From the NCBI GenBank assembly GCA_946482515.1, contig CAMLRS010000004.1, forward strand, positions 186,001 to 250,000: a stretch of DNA of 64,000 nt. The letters are read 5' to 3'. The notes below the pieces were generated by a model. The model ran no database searches. It was not told the DNA's origin and saw only the letters and a list, made by a program, of their open reading frames with translations. The stretch's first letter is position 1, and each line of letters opens with the position of its first letter. The stretch is from an uncultured Flavobacteriales bacterium. Lineage in GTDB: Bacteria > Bacteroidota > Bacteroidia > Flavobacteriales > Crocinitomicaceae. The translations under genes and the position numbers were made by a program. Shown piece after piece: positions 25,495 to 36,579 of this stretch.

Positions 25495-27264
25495 TCAATG
25501 TGAACTTTCCGCACTATCCAGCGAAAGGCCTCTTTTCTTAAGCAATGCGTTCACATACAGCGCGAAGATCGTGATGTAGAGGAAGCAAATGGTTCCTACG
25601 AAGAACGATGGCTGTATGCCCATGATGTCGACCAGTTTGGCCTGCAATGGCGGAATGATCGCTCCTCCGAGAATCATCATGACCAGAAATGCCGATCCCT
25701 GCGCCTGGAACTTGCCCAAGCCAGCCAGCGAAAGCGAGAAAATGCACGGCCACATGATGGAACAGAACAAGCCCGCACTCAGGAAAGCATAAACGGCCGT
25801 GATACCGGTGGTTGTCATTCCAATGATCGTTGCCGCCGTACCCAATATGCCGAACACGGTAAGCGTAAGTGCCGGCTTGTCTTTCGTTGCAAAGAACGCC
25901 ACGATCTGTATGGCAACACATATAATGTACCAGTAAAGCGGATCGATGTTGTAGCCGGCAATTTTCGTGAATCCCAATACGACACCGAAGGCGATGAGCG
26001 GAACAATGAAGCGCAAGATGAGCTTGGCTGTTTCGCCCACTTTGAATACACTGATGGATCCTGCCCAACGACCGATCATCAAGCTGCCCCAGTACATGGA
26101 AATGAACGGTGTGATCTCTGAAGAGGAATAACCGCCGAATTCTTTTTTCTTCAGCAATTCGCCAAGGTTGCTGCCTATGGCTACTTCAACGCCGACGTAT
26201 ACGAAAATGGCTATCATTCCGAGTGTCAGCTGCGGGAACTGCATCGCGCCCCAGCCTTCTTTTTTCTGCGCCCCGCGGAAATGGGCAAACAATAAGCCCC
26301 CCAGAATGGCCGCCAAACCACCGCTCAGCCAAAGCAAACGTTGCTGTTCGAGTGGCTTGGAAATCTTCTTGTATTCGGCATCCAGCTGATTCAAGGTCTG
26401 TTGTTGCGCCGGAGCCAGTTGGGCAACCGGAATAGGCTTGTTGTTTTCGTCGAAGGAAAGCTCGTCGATTGCACCGCTGATCTCGTTGAGCTGTTTTTGT
26501 TCATCTGAACGGTAGCTGTTGAAAACCGGTGCCTGTGTGGCCACAATGAAACCGGTGATCACCAGCAGGGTTCCCAATGCGCGTTTTGCTTTTTCAGGCT
26601 GTTCATTGAACACACCGCGCGGAACGCTCTTTGAAAAACCGAACAGGGCAGCCACTCCGAGGAACAAACAACCAACGGCAGCATACAACACAATGATCTT
26701 CGTAAGGCTCAGCGATTCGATCATTTCGTCGCTGATGGCAGATGCGGTACCAAACAGGGAAAGCGCAATGATAATAGGACCGATAGAGGTTCCGAGGCTG
26801 TTAATGGAACCGCCGAAGCTGATCCGGTTGCTGCCTGTGGCTTCATCACCGAGCGAGATCATAAACGGATTGGCAGATGTTTGCTGCAACGAGAAGCCCA
26901 GCGCTACGATGAACAGGCCGAACAACATGCCGGCGAACACATTCATATAAACGGATACGATCATGGCGGCCGCGCCGAGCGAGGAGAACAACAATCCGTA
27001 AACAATACTGCGTTTGTAGCCCCACGAGCCTACCAGGTCTTTCCCGGAAAGTGAGGCAAACGTAAACAGGATAAGCGCACCGATGTAATAGGCAAAGTAA
27101 AAGGCAAAATCGATGAGCATGCTCTGGAACTGGTCCAGCCCGAAGTAATGCTTACAAAAAGGAATGAAAATACTGTTGCCGGCGGCAATGAATCCCCAGA
27201 AAAAGAAAACGGTTGTGAGGGTGGTCAGGGCGCCGTAGTTCGTCGAAACAGGTTGTTTTTCCAT
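25495..27264 (-). CDS. FucP-type sugar MFS transporter with central insertion
   Basis: 589 residues against about 410-440 for the fucose/glucose-galactose proton symporter family. The first half has [20 protein letters not shown] and [17 protein letters not shown], typical of Bacteroidota FucP/GluP relatives. The second half has [14 protein letters not shown] and [18 protein letters not shown]. Between helices 6 and 7 are two extra hydrophobic stretches (about 226-244 and 308-328) enclosing a polar, Gln-rich loop (about 245-305, with a likely coiled coil). It should import a hexose or amino sugar across the inner membrane. The substrate is not identified and no catabolic genes adjoin. Confidence 0.85.
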   Translation of the reverse strand: MEKQPVSTNYGALTTLTTVFFFWGFIAAGNSIFIPFCKHYFGLDQFQSMLIDFAFYFAYYIGALILFTFASLSGKDLVGSWGYKRSIVYGLLFSSLGAAAMIVSVYMNVFAGMLFGLFIVALGFSLQQTSANPFMISLGDEATGSNRISFGGSINSLGTSIGPIIIALSLFGTASAISDEMIESLSLTKIIVLYAAVGCLFLGVAALFGFSKSVPRGVFNEQPEKAKRALGTLLVITGFIVATQAPVFNSYRSDEQKQLNEISGAIDELSFDENNKPIPVAQLAPAQQQTLNQLDAEYKKISKPLEQQRLLWLSGGLAAILGGLLFAHFRGAQKKEGWGAMQFPQLTLGMIAIFVYVGVEVAIGSNLGELLKKKEFGGYSSSEITPFISMYWGSLMIGRWAGSISVFKVGETAKLILRFIVPLIAFGVVLGFTKIAGYNIDPLYWYIICVAIQIVAFFATKDKPALTLTVFGILGTAATIIGMTTTGITAVYAFLSAGLFCSIMWPCIFSLSLAGLGKFQAQGSAFLVMMILGGAIIPPLQAKLVDIMGIQPSFFVGTICFLYITIFALYVNALLKKRGLSLDSAESSH

Positions 27265-27355
27265 AATGCTCGTCTTTTGCGAGGAGAAAAATAGACAGAA
27301 AATTCAGAATGAGAATGCGGAATGCACGCTCATTCTGTTTCAGCTTCTCATTCTG

Positions 27356-27850
27356 TTAAAGTGCGAGCTTGATGCCTACACCCGGATCGAGCGCTACCCA
27401 CATGCCTCCTTCGCTGCTGAATTCCATAAAAGGCTTCAGGTCGAAATGGATAGCTACGGGCAATACCGGAAATTTAAATTCGAATCCGCCAACGGCGTCC
27501 AGACCGAAGCCCATACCTTCGTTGCGGTATTCATAGGCTTTGCGTCCCAGGTGATACCAGCGGTTGTAGCCTGTGGCCCCGGCCACGTGAACACCTCCGC
27601 CGACATAGATGAACAGCCCGCGGACGCGAAACGGTTCAAAGTGTTTTTCAATGAGCAAGGTACCAGCCAGCTGCCTGTTCCAGTACCCGATAATAGATTC
27701 AAGAGCAATGGTTTCCGATGTGAAAACCTTCACCGTGACGCCGGATGTTTCGCCGGCACGCAAACCGACTCCGATGTTATAATAGGAGTCATCCTGTGCA
27801 TGGGCCAATAAGCCTGTGAAAAGGCAGCAGCCGATCAAGAGCTTTCTCAT
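27356..27850 (-). CDS. Small outer-membrane beta-barrel protein, hypothetical
   Basis: 164 residues with a signal peptide (MRKLLIGCCLFTGLLAHAQ). Alternating strands (YYNIGVGLRAGETSGVTVKVF, then LFIYVGGGVHVAG) end in LDPGVGIKLAL, like an eight-stranded barrel. No family beyond that is recognised. It has its own -7 element (27876-27883). Confidence 0.65.
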   Translation of the reverse strand: MRKLLIGCCLFTGLLAHAQDDSYYNIGVGLRAGETSGVTVKVFTSETIALESIIGYWNRQLAGTLLIEKHFEPFRVRGLFIYVGGGVHVAGATGYNRWYHLGRKAYEYRNEGMGFGLDAVGGFEFKFPVLPVAIHFDLKPFMEFSSEGGMWVALDPGVGIKLAL

Positions 27851-27875
27851 TCAATGGGTGTTGGGTTTCACTACA

Positions 27876-27883
27876 AATATAGG
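27876..27883 (-). promoter_or_regulatory. -7 promoter element TATATTTG
   Basis: Exact TAnnTTTG on the minus strand, 25 bp upstream of the ATG at 27850. No clear -33 TTG. Confidence 0.4.
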
Positions 27884-27904
27884 GAAACGTTAGCGGTAAT
27901 ACGG

Positions 27905-29269
27905 CTACGTTTCCGGATATTCTTCCGCTTCTTTGAGCATGCGGTAAATAGTAGTTTGACCTATATCCAGCTTGTCGGCTACCAGTTTCGTATTGTTATT
28001 GTATTTACCCAGGTAGAGCTGCACGATGCGGCGGTTGTATTCGCGCAGGGTGAGCTCTTCGGAAATAACATCCGGCAGCACGTTGGTCGAGGACAACATG
28101 ATGTCGTCGGCTTCGATCTCGCTTCCGGAAGACAGCACGGCCGACAACTCCACTACGGATTTCAGCTCGCGTACGTTCCCAGGCCAGTGGTAGCTCATGA
28201 GCTTTTGGCGGGCACCAGTACCAATTTTTTTGATTTCCATACCATTTTCGGTGCAGAAACGCTTGATGAAGGTGTCGGCGAGCAGGATGATATCTTTATC
28301 ACGCTCGCGTAATGGTGGTAATTCGATCGGAAGGCCGTAGAGACGGTAGTACAGATCCTCGCGGAAGTTCCCATTGCGTACTTCTTCCTGCAGGTTTTTA
28401 TGCGTGGCAACAATGATGCGGCAATTGAACGGAACAGACGTATTGCTTCCCACGCGGGTGATTTCACGCTCCTGTAAAGCACGCAGCATCTTGGCCTGGA
28501 ACAGCAGGTCCATTTCGGCAATTTCGTCGAGGAACAGCGTTCCGCCGTCGGCTTCTTCGAATTTTCCCTTGCGCTGACTGTTGGCGCCGGTAAATGAGCC
28601 TTTTTCATGGCCAAAGAGCTCGCTTTCGAACAGCTCTTTCGGAATGGCCGCCACGTTCACGGCTACAAAAGGCTTGTTCTTATTGGCCGAATTGTAGTGA
28701 ATGGCTTTTGCCACCACTTCTTTCCCGGTTCCGGTTTCGCCGTTAATGGAAACGGTAATGTTGGTCTTAATGGCTTTTTGCAGCAGGTCGAAGATCTTCA
28801 CCAACGCCGGACTTTGCCCGATAATGGTTTGCGCGAAATCGTATTTGACCTGCACTTCTTTTTCCAGGGTCTCGATGCGCTTGATGAGCTTGCTCTGTTT
28901 CTGGACATTTTGCAGCGTATTCAACAGGCGGTTGCGCACATCGTTGCTTTTGACGATGTAATCGTAAGCCCCGAGCTTCAGCAATTCCACAGCCGTTTCA
29001 ATGTCTTCCTGCTCGGAAATGGCTAGAATGGCCGCATCCGGACAGGCCGAACGGATTTTTTCGATGAGCTCGCTTCCGAGCATGTCCGGCAAACGGTAAT
29101 CGACCGTAACGATATCGGGGTTTTCGCTCAGGTGCGCAATGGCATCTTTGGCAGTTTCAAAAGCCGTGACCTCGTAATCAGGATTCAGCGAAACCGTGTG
29201 GACCAGTAATTTTCTGTACCACTCGTTGTCTTCGACAACAAACACTTTCATGGTGTTCCGCTCTTCCAT
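27905..29269 (-). CDS. NtrC-family sigma-54-dependent response regulator
   Basis: 454 residues, starting at Met1 or, as likely, Met7 (MKVFVVEDN, 29251). The receiver (7-125) has acidic Glu/Asp at 13-14, Asp57 in VTVDYRLPD as phosphoacceptor, and Lys in YIVKSND. The AAA+ domain has Walker A GETGTGKE, the sigma-54 contact loop as GSFTGA (instead of GAFTGA) and Walker [10 protein letters not shown]. The C-terminal Fis-type helix-turn-helix is [20 protein letters not shown]. It activates sigma-54 promoters on phosphorylation. It is the last gene of a three-gene phosphorelay series, with a possible promoter of its own at 29289-29315. Confidence 0.93.
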   Translation of the reverse strand: MEERNTMKVFVVEDNEWYRKLLVHTVSLNPDYEVTAFETAKDAIAHLSENPDIVTVDYRLPDMLGSELIEKIRSACPDAAILAISEQEDIETAVELLKLGAYDYIVKSNDVRNRLLNTLQNVQKQSKLIKRIETLEKEVQVKYDFAQTIIGQSPALVKIFDLLQKAIKTNITVSINGETGTGKEVVAKAIHYNSANKNKPFVAVNVAAIPKELFESELFGHEKGSFTGANSQRKGKFEEADGGTLFLDEIAEMDLLFQAKMLRALQEREITRVGSNTSVPFNCRIIVATHKNLQEEVRNGNFREDLYYRLYGLPIELPPLRERDKDIILLADTFIKRFCTENGMEIKKIGTGARQKLMSYHWPGNVRELKSVVELSAVLSSGSEIEADDIMLSSTNVLPDVISEELTLREYNRRIVQLYLGKYNNNTKLVADKLDIGQTTIYRMLKEAEEYPET

Positions 29270-29288
29270 AGAATGACCGCATTATTTT

Positions 29289-29315
29289 AGTTGAATATAC
29301 AAAACTAATTCAACT
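29289..29315 (-). promoter_or_regulatory. Inverted repeat containing a TAGTTTTG promoter box
   Basis: AGTTGAAT (29289-29296) and ATTCAACT (29308-29315) are 8-bp perfect arms around 11 bp. On the minus strand the loop contains TAGTTTTG (29307-29300), an exact TAnnTTTG. It lies between the kinase stop and the regulator start. It could be an operator overlapping an internal promoter, letting the regulator be expressed apart from the kinase. Confidence 0.45.
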
Positions 29316-29316
29316 T

Positions 29317-31826
<2,510 letters not shown>

Positions 31827-31830
<4 letters not shown>

Positions 31831-32264
31831 AAAATTTCCAGCTTCCGCTGGATTTCCCTTTCAAAAATAGGATGACAAAGCGAAATGGTGTTCTCATCCT
31901 TGAAAACAAAACCCGCCACGCTGGTGTCGAGGCAATCGGCCAGAGCTTCGAGGTTGTTTTCCGTAGTCATGATGATGACCCGGCATTCAGGCGAGCGCTC
32001 GCGGATCCTGTCCAGCAGGTCAACACCCACCACGCCGTTACCGAGGTAATAATCGATGAGCGAAATAGAGCCGTTTGCAGGAATGGCCGCCAGGTATTCA
32101 TCGCATTCATTGTACGAGGAAACGGTAATGCGATCGGCCACGTCGGGAAAGTGTTTTTCTACATACCGATTGATCTGGTGTTCCAGGAAGGTGGCATAGA
32201 AAGGGTTGTCATCCAGCACCTGAATAGCCAAATTGTTGGAATTGTTGGAGAAAAACGCGTTCAT
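31827..32264 (-). CDS. Stand-alone receiver-domain protein
   Basis: 145 residues. The receiver fold has acidic Asp18/Asp19 in VLDDNPF, phosphoacceptor Asp71 in SLIDYYLGNG, Thr in MTTEN and Lys122 in VFKDEN. There is no output domain; the last 20 residues are a charged helix (IFEREIQRKLEIL). It is the first gene of the operon and overlaps the hybrid kinase by 4 bp. It could be the target of, or a phosphate sink for, the HPt of the kinase. The N-terminal run FFSNNSNN is atypical. Confidence 0.87.
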
Positions 32265-32536
32265 AGGTTTCGTTTTTAAAATGATCCGATCTTACAACCG
32301 GAAGAGCACACTTTGCCCCTGCCGGAGAACAGTTGTCCGAAAGCCGTGCCACTTGTGTAGAAGAAGTGATTTTTCTTCCTCAACCCTTTGAACACAGTAC
32401 ATCCGGGTTGTTGCTCCTCGCCAGCAAGTGGTTGTTGCTTCTCCGAATTGAAAACCCGGTTTTCATTTTGAAAATACACTTTTTTTCACAGCTGAACGGG
32501 TTTTTTAGGAATTATTTGTCAGGAAGAGGAGCGTTG
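32265..32536. other. Upstream region of the phosphorelay operon
   Basis: No convincing gene; a 67-codon minus frame at 32276-32479 has no family features. A palindrome GAAAACC-C-GGTTTTC lies at 32450-32464. On the minus strand TGGCACGGCTTTCGGA (32351-32336) matches the sigma-54 -24 box exactly and has the right spacing, but its -12 box reads TCGGA in place of TTGCA, so it is a weak candidate only. Confidence 0.35.
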
Positions 32537-32625
32537 TTTCCCCCTTTGGAGGGGGATGAAGGGGGAGGACTGTAAAACGCAAATTGTGATTATCCTCCCT
32601 CTTGACTCCCTCCAAAGGGGGAGAT
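32537..32625. repeat. Inverted pair of CCCCCTTTGGAGGGGG repeats (BIME-like)
   Basis: Copy one (32537-32569) contains TTTCCCCCTTTGGAGGGGG and ends GGGGGAGGA. Copy two (32592-32625) is a close reverse complement, ending CTCCAAAGGGGGAGA. They face each other across 22 bp. Each copy is a palindrome in itself. The second is followed by seven T residues and could act as a terminator before radA. Same family as 10127-10144 and 61603-61634. Confidence 0.7.
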
Positions 32626-32662
32626 TTTTTTCTACCTTCGTTACCATCAAAACGGAACGGTC

Positions 32663-34024
32663 ATGGCCAAAACAAAAACCGCTTTTTTCTGTCAGAATTG
32701 TGGGTACGAAGCTCCCAAATGGCTGGGCAAATGCCCTTCCTGTAACGAATGGAATACATTCGTGGAGGAACTGGTGGAAAAGCAATTGCCGCAAGTGGTG
32801 GCTTTCTCCGTTTCGAGCGGTCGAACGGCCAAAGCGCAGACGCTGCAAACCATCGAATCGAATGGTCAGCGACGCATCCTTTTACCGGATACGGAGATCA
32901 ACCGTGTGCTGGGCGAAGGACTTGTTCCGGGATCACTCGTGCTGTTTGGTGGCGAGCCGGGCATAGGGAAATCGACCTTGTTATTGCAGCTGGCCGTTCG
33001 GATGAACCTGCGCGTGCTCTATGTTTCCGGTGAAGAAAGCGAGCAGCAAATCAAAATGCGCGCGGAACGCATCGGCGGCGACAACCAGGATTGTTTCATC
33101 CTGACCGAAACGAATATCCAGAACATTTTCCGCCAGGCCGAAGAAACGGAGCCACAGCTCGTGGTGATCGATTCGATCCAGACGCTCTACAGCTCGGCGA
33201 TCGAAAGCGCTCCGGGCAGTATTTCGCAGGTGCGTGAGTGCACAGGACAATTACTGCGCTACGCCAAAATGACCGAAGTACCGGTATTTCTCATCGGGCA
33301 TATTACCAAAGAAGGCTCGCTGGCCGGACCAAAAGTGCTCGAGCATATGGTCGACGCGGTATTGCAGTTCGAAGGCGACCAGCACCATATTTACCGCCTG
33401 CTGCGCGGGATCAAGAACCGTTTCGGCAGCACCAACGAGCTGGGCATCTACGAAATGTCCGGCAACGGATTGCGCGCAGTTGAAAATCCGTCGGAAATTC
33501 TCATTTCGGGCGGCGATAACACCCTGAGTGGCGTTGCCATTGCGGCTACACTCGAAGGCGTTCGTCCGTTACTGATCGAAGTACAGGCACTGGTGAGCAC
33601 AGCTGCTTACGGCACGCCACAGCGCTCATCGACCGGTTTCGATTTGCGTCGTCTGAACATGCTGCTGGCCGTTATGGAAAAGCGCTGCGGGTTCAAGCTG
33701 GGCGCCAAAGACGTCTTCCTGAATATCGCCGGTGGCATTCGTGTCGACGATCCGGCGATCGATCTGGCTGTGGTCGCGGCGGTGTTGTCGAGCAATGCCG
33801 ATATCGCCATCGACCGCAACATCTGCTGTTCGGCTGAAGTGGGGCTTTCCGGGGAAATCAGACCGGTGAATCGCATCGATCAACGCATCCGCGAAGCCGA
33901 AAAGCTGGGATTTGAAAAGATCATTGTTTCGGCCCAGAGCAAAGGACTGGAAGATGCCAATTACAAGATAGAGCTGATCAAGTGCGCACGGATTGATGAA
34001 GTAGTACGAGCGTTGTTCGCTTAA
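32663..34024 (+). CDS. radA: DNA repair protein RadA
   Basis: 453 residues, the usual length. The N-terminal zinc finger is CQNCGYEAPKWLGKCPSCNEW split as C-x2-C-x12-C-x2-C (about 10-28). Walker A is GGEPGIGKST (about 98-107), the RadA signature is KNRFGSTNELG, and the C-terminal Lon-like domain has FLNIAGGIRVDDPAIDLAV. It is a RecA-related branch-migration helicase in recombination repair. It stands alone on the plus strand after the repeat pair. Confidence 0.95.
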   Translation: MAKTKTAFFCQNCGYEAPKWLGKCPSCNEWNTFVEELVEKQLPQVVAFSVSSGRTAKAQTLQTIESNGQRRILLPDTEINRVLGEGLVPGSLVLFGGEPGIGKSTLLLQLAVRMNLRVLYVSGEESEQQIKMRAERIGGDNQDCFILTETNIQNIFRQAEETEPQLVVIDSIQTLYSSAIESAPGSISQVRECTGQLLRYAKMTEVPVFLIGHITKEGSLAGPKVLEHMVDAVLQFEGDQHHIYRLLRGIKNRFGSTNELGIYEMSGNGLRAVENPSEILISGGDNTLSGVAIAATLEGVRPLLIEVQALVSTAAYGTPQRSSTGFDLRRLNMLLAVMEKRCGFKLGAKDVFLNIAGGIRVDDPAIDLAVVAAVLSSNADIAIDRNICCSAEVGLSGEIRPVNRIDQRIREAEKLGFEKIIVSAQSKGLEDANYKIELIKCARIDEVVRALFA

Positions 34025-34028
34025 ACTA

Positions 34029-34092
34029 GTCTCCAGTCGTCAGTCTTTCAGTCTCCGGTCGACAGTCCTAATGTCTTGATGTCCTGAATTGT
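34029..34092. repeat. AGTC / ATGTCCTGAA dispersed repeat, copy 1
   Basis: A degenerate tandem run of AGTCTCCAGTC, AGTCTCCGGTC and GACAGTCC ending in TGATGTCCTGAA. The same 12-mer and related GTCGACAG words occur at 60068-60132, and AGTCTCCGGTC at 1850-1860. Non-coding. Confidence 0.5.
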
Positions 34093-34142
34093 GCATTCAA
34101 TAACTCAGTCCGTCGAATTATTCATTCGTTTCAACGCTTCTC

Positions 34143-34172
34143 TTGTTGCGTTCGTCTTATTGTTTAGCTTTG
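34143..34172 (+). promoter_or_regulatory. Promoter of the tandem surface-protein array
   Basis: TTG (34143-34145), 19 bp, then TAGCTTTG (34165-34172), an exact fit to the Bacteroidota consensus, 20 bp before the ATG of the first gene. Confidence 0.7.
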
Positions 34173-34191
34173 CAACGATACACACACTACC

Positions 34192-36579
34192 ATGAAAAAA
34201 TTACTGCTTGCAGCCGCTATGCTGGTTCATTCTTTTGCGTTCGCAGATATAGAGCCAGAAGTTGATCCGGCAAACATTACCACAAGCACACCGATCTGTC
34301 TCGGAGGCAGTTACATGCTTTACCGTGTCGGAATCACCGATTTCGACCTGGATGCACCGGATATTACGGCGGTTGTTTCTTCCAACAACGTTGTGATGAG
34401 TGATGCTTTGATCACTTATTACGAGCAAACGGTCGTAGGAGCTACCACCTATTTTGAATTCTACGGCGAACCGGGCGCTACCGGGACATTCAGCCTGGAT
34501 ATTACCTTTACAGACGGCACATACAGCGTAACCGAAACATTGCCAACGATTACCGTTATTGATGCGATGTCGGTGGATTTCATCGGTTCGGAGATCGCAC
34601 TTTGCAGCGAGCAGGGCCTTGTGAACCTGTACGATCATGTTACCATTCCAGGCGGAGTGTTCACCATTAACTCTACAGAGACCGATTATCCCGACGGCGT
34701 TTTCAACACCTTCGATAGCGGCCTGAACCTCGAACAGAGCTATACCATCAACTATTCGGTAATGGAAGGCTATTGCCACCTGCAAGCCGAAGGGAGCATT
34801 ATTATTCACGAATCGCAGCAGCTGGCTGTTGATGTAACACCTACCAGCTGCGGTGAAAGCAACGGAACAGCTGTTTGGGACGACCTCGCTGTAACCGTAG
34901 AATACGACCTGGCGCAATGGAGCTCGGGCCAGCAAAACATCAATACCGTTACCGGACTGGCAGCGGGCGCTTATTCCCTTACCGTAACATTCGACAACGG
35001 CTGTATTTCCAGCAAGTATTTTTCCATTGAAACCGCCGGCGCCGACGCCACAGCTGTTGTGGAAGATGCCGATTGTCACGGTGCTGAAACCGGCTCCATC
35101 GACCTGACGCCAGTAGGACTTATTGCACCTGTTTCCGCTTTGTGGAGCACCGGTCACTCGACCATCGATCTTACGGGCGTTCCTGCGGGCATTTACACCG
35201 TTCATCTGCACGATGCCAACGATTGCGCTGTTGTGAAAACCTTTACGGTTTCGCAGCCTGAAGCCATTTTCGTGGATGCAGGTATCGAGAGCTCACCAAG
35301 CTGCGGCGGAGCCGACGGGGAAATAGAAGTATGGGATACCTGGGGCGGCGAAGCTCCGTACACCTATGAATGGAGCAACGGTGACGTAGGAACAGTAGCC
35401 GATGAAATCGCCTTCGGAATTCATTCCCTGACAACGACGGATGCCAACGGCTGTATGACCGTGAACACGTTCTATGTTTCTGAAAGCAACGGACCGGACC
35501 TCTACGGAATGGTAACACCGGCTTCCTGCGGCAACGCTTCGGGGGCTATCCAGACAACGATTTATCCTCCTTTCGGTGAAACCATCAGCTCCATCAGCTG
35601 GTCGAACGGTGCTATTTCCCAGGACGTTTCCGGTTTGACAGCCGCGTTTTACACCTGTACGCTCGTGGCATCCAACACCTGCCGCGCTATCAAAGGCTGG
35701 AATGTTCCATCCGGAAAACCGATGCGCAACGACATCTGCGTGGTAACCGTTGACAGTGCAACGACGACCAACCTCGTTGTGTGGCAAAAAGTAGAAACAA
35801 CCGGCATTTCGCATTACAACATCTACCGCGAAACATCGGCGCAAGGAAACTATGCCCTCATCGATACCGTAAACGCTACCAGTCTTTCTGTTTTCAATGA
35901 CGTGGTGGCTTCGCCGATGGAGCGCTCGTGGCGTTACAAGATCAGCGCTGTGAACGAATGCGGCGTGGAAGGACCGCTTTCGATTGCTCACCAGACCATT
36001 CACCTGGAAATGATGCCGGGCGCTACCGGAACAGATGTAGATATTACCTGGAACCCATACGAAGGCGCTGCTTTCAGCAACTACCACATTTACCGCTTCA
36101 CAACAGCCAGCGGTGAGTGGGAAGAAATCGCGGTTGTTCCGGTTACCCAGCTCGCTTATACCGACAACACCATTCCGGCCACTCCTGGACTCGATTACAT
36201 GGTCGAAATGGAGCTCGACGATACCTGTACGGCCGTTATCTGGCGTGCGCAGGATTTCAACTCATCCCGTTCCAACAAAGACAAGGCGCAATTCAATGCC
36301 GGAAACGGAACCGGTGATTCGCACAACAGCATTACCGAAAGCTACCTCGATGCTATTCGCGTTTACCCGAACCCGGCTACTGATCGCATTATCATCGAGC
36401 AGGAAACCGCTCAGCCTTTGCTGATTGAAATCCGCTCTGTTGACGGCCAGGTGGTACAATCGACTGAAATGATCCAACTTTTCAAAGAAATTCGCATCAA
36501 TGATCTGTCAGACGGCATTTACTTCGTGTCTATCCGTCTGAATGGTGTTGAGCAAACAAAACGCTTCATTAAAAATTGA
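34192..36579 (+). CDS. SprB-repeat surface protein 1, T9SS cargo
   Basis: 795 residues: signal peptide (MKKLLLAAAMLVHSFAFA), a first domain of its own type (about 25-215), and four SprB-like repeats of about 75-85 residues (about 215-510). The repeats have paired Cys and the motifs SCGxxNG, WSSG/WSTG/WSNG and GxYxxxVxDxxGC. A conserved C-terminal module of two Fn3-like folds follows (about 515-685, VTVDSATTTNLVVWQK and NIYRETSA), then the linker AQDFNSSRSNKDKAQFNAG and a T9SS type A sorting domain (YPNPATDRIIIEQ ... IYFVSIR). It should be a large surface-exposed adhesin-like protein. First of four tandem paralogues; its TGA overlaps the next ATG. Confidence 0.85.
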   Translation: MKKLLLAAAMLVHSFAFADIEPEVDPANITTSTPICLGGSYMLYRVGITDFDLDAPDITAVVSSNNVVMSDALITYYEQTVVGATTYFEFYGEPGATGTFSLDITFTDGTYSVTETLPTITVIDAMSVDFIGSEIALCSEQGLVNLYDHVTIPGGVFTINSTETDYPDGVFNTFDSGLNLEQSYTINYSVMEGYCHLQAEGSIIIHESQQLAVDVTPTSCGESNGTAVWDDLAVTVEYDLAQWSSGQQNINTVTGLAAGAYSLTVTFDNGCISSKYFSIETAGADATAVVEDADCHGAETGSIDLTPVGLIAPVSALWSTGHSTIDLTGVPAGIYTVHLHDANDCAVVKTFTVSQPEAIFVDAGIESSPSCGGADGEIEVWDTWGGEAPYTYEWSNGDVGTVADEIAFGIHSLTTTDANGCMTVNTFYVSESNGPDLYGMVTPASCGNASGAIQTTIYPPFGETISSISWSNGAISQDVSGLTAAFYTCTLVASNTCRAIKGWNVPSGKPMRNDICVVTVDSATTTNLVVWQKVETTGISHYNIYRETSAQGNYALIDTVNATSLSVFNDVVASPMERSWRYKISAVNECGVEGPLSIAHQTIHLEMMPGATGTDVDITWNPYEGAAFSNYHIYRFTTASGEWEEIAVVPVTQLAYTDNTIPATPGLDYMVEMELDDTCTAVIWRAQDFNSSRSNKDKAQFNAGNGTGDSHNSITESYLDAIRVYPNPATDRIIIEQETAQPLLIEIRSVDGQVVQSTEMIQLFKEIRINDLSDGIYFVSIRLNGVEQTKRFIKN

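Noticed and set aside
32276..32479. 67-codon minus-strand frame upstream of the lone receiver gene
   Set aside because: No family features, no ribosome-binding context, and it overlaps likely regulatory sequence and a palindrome.
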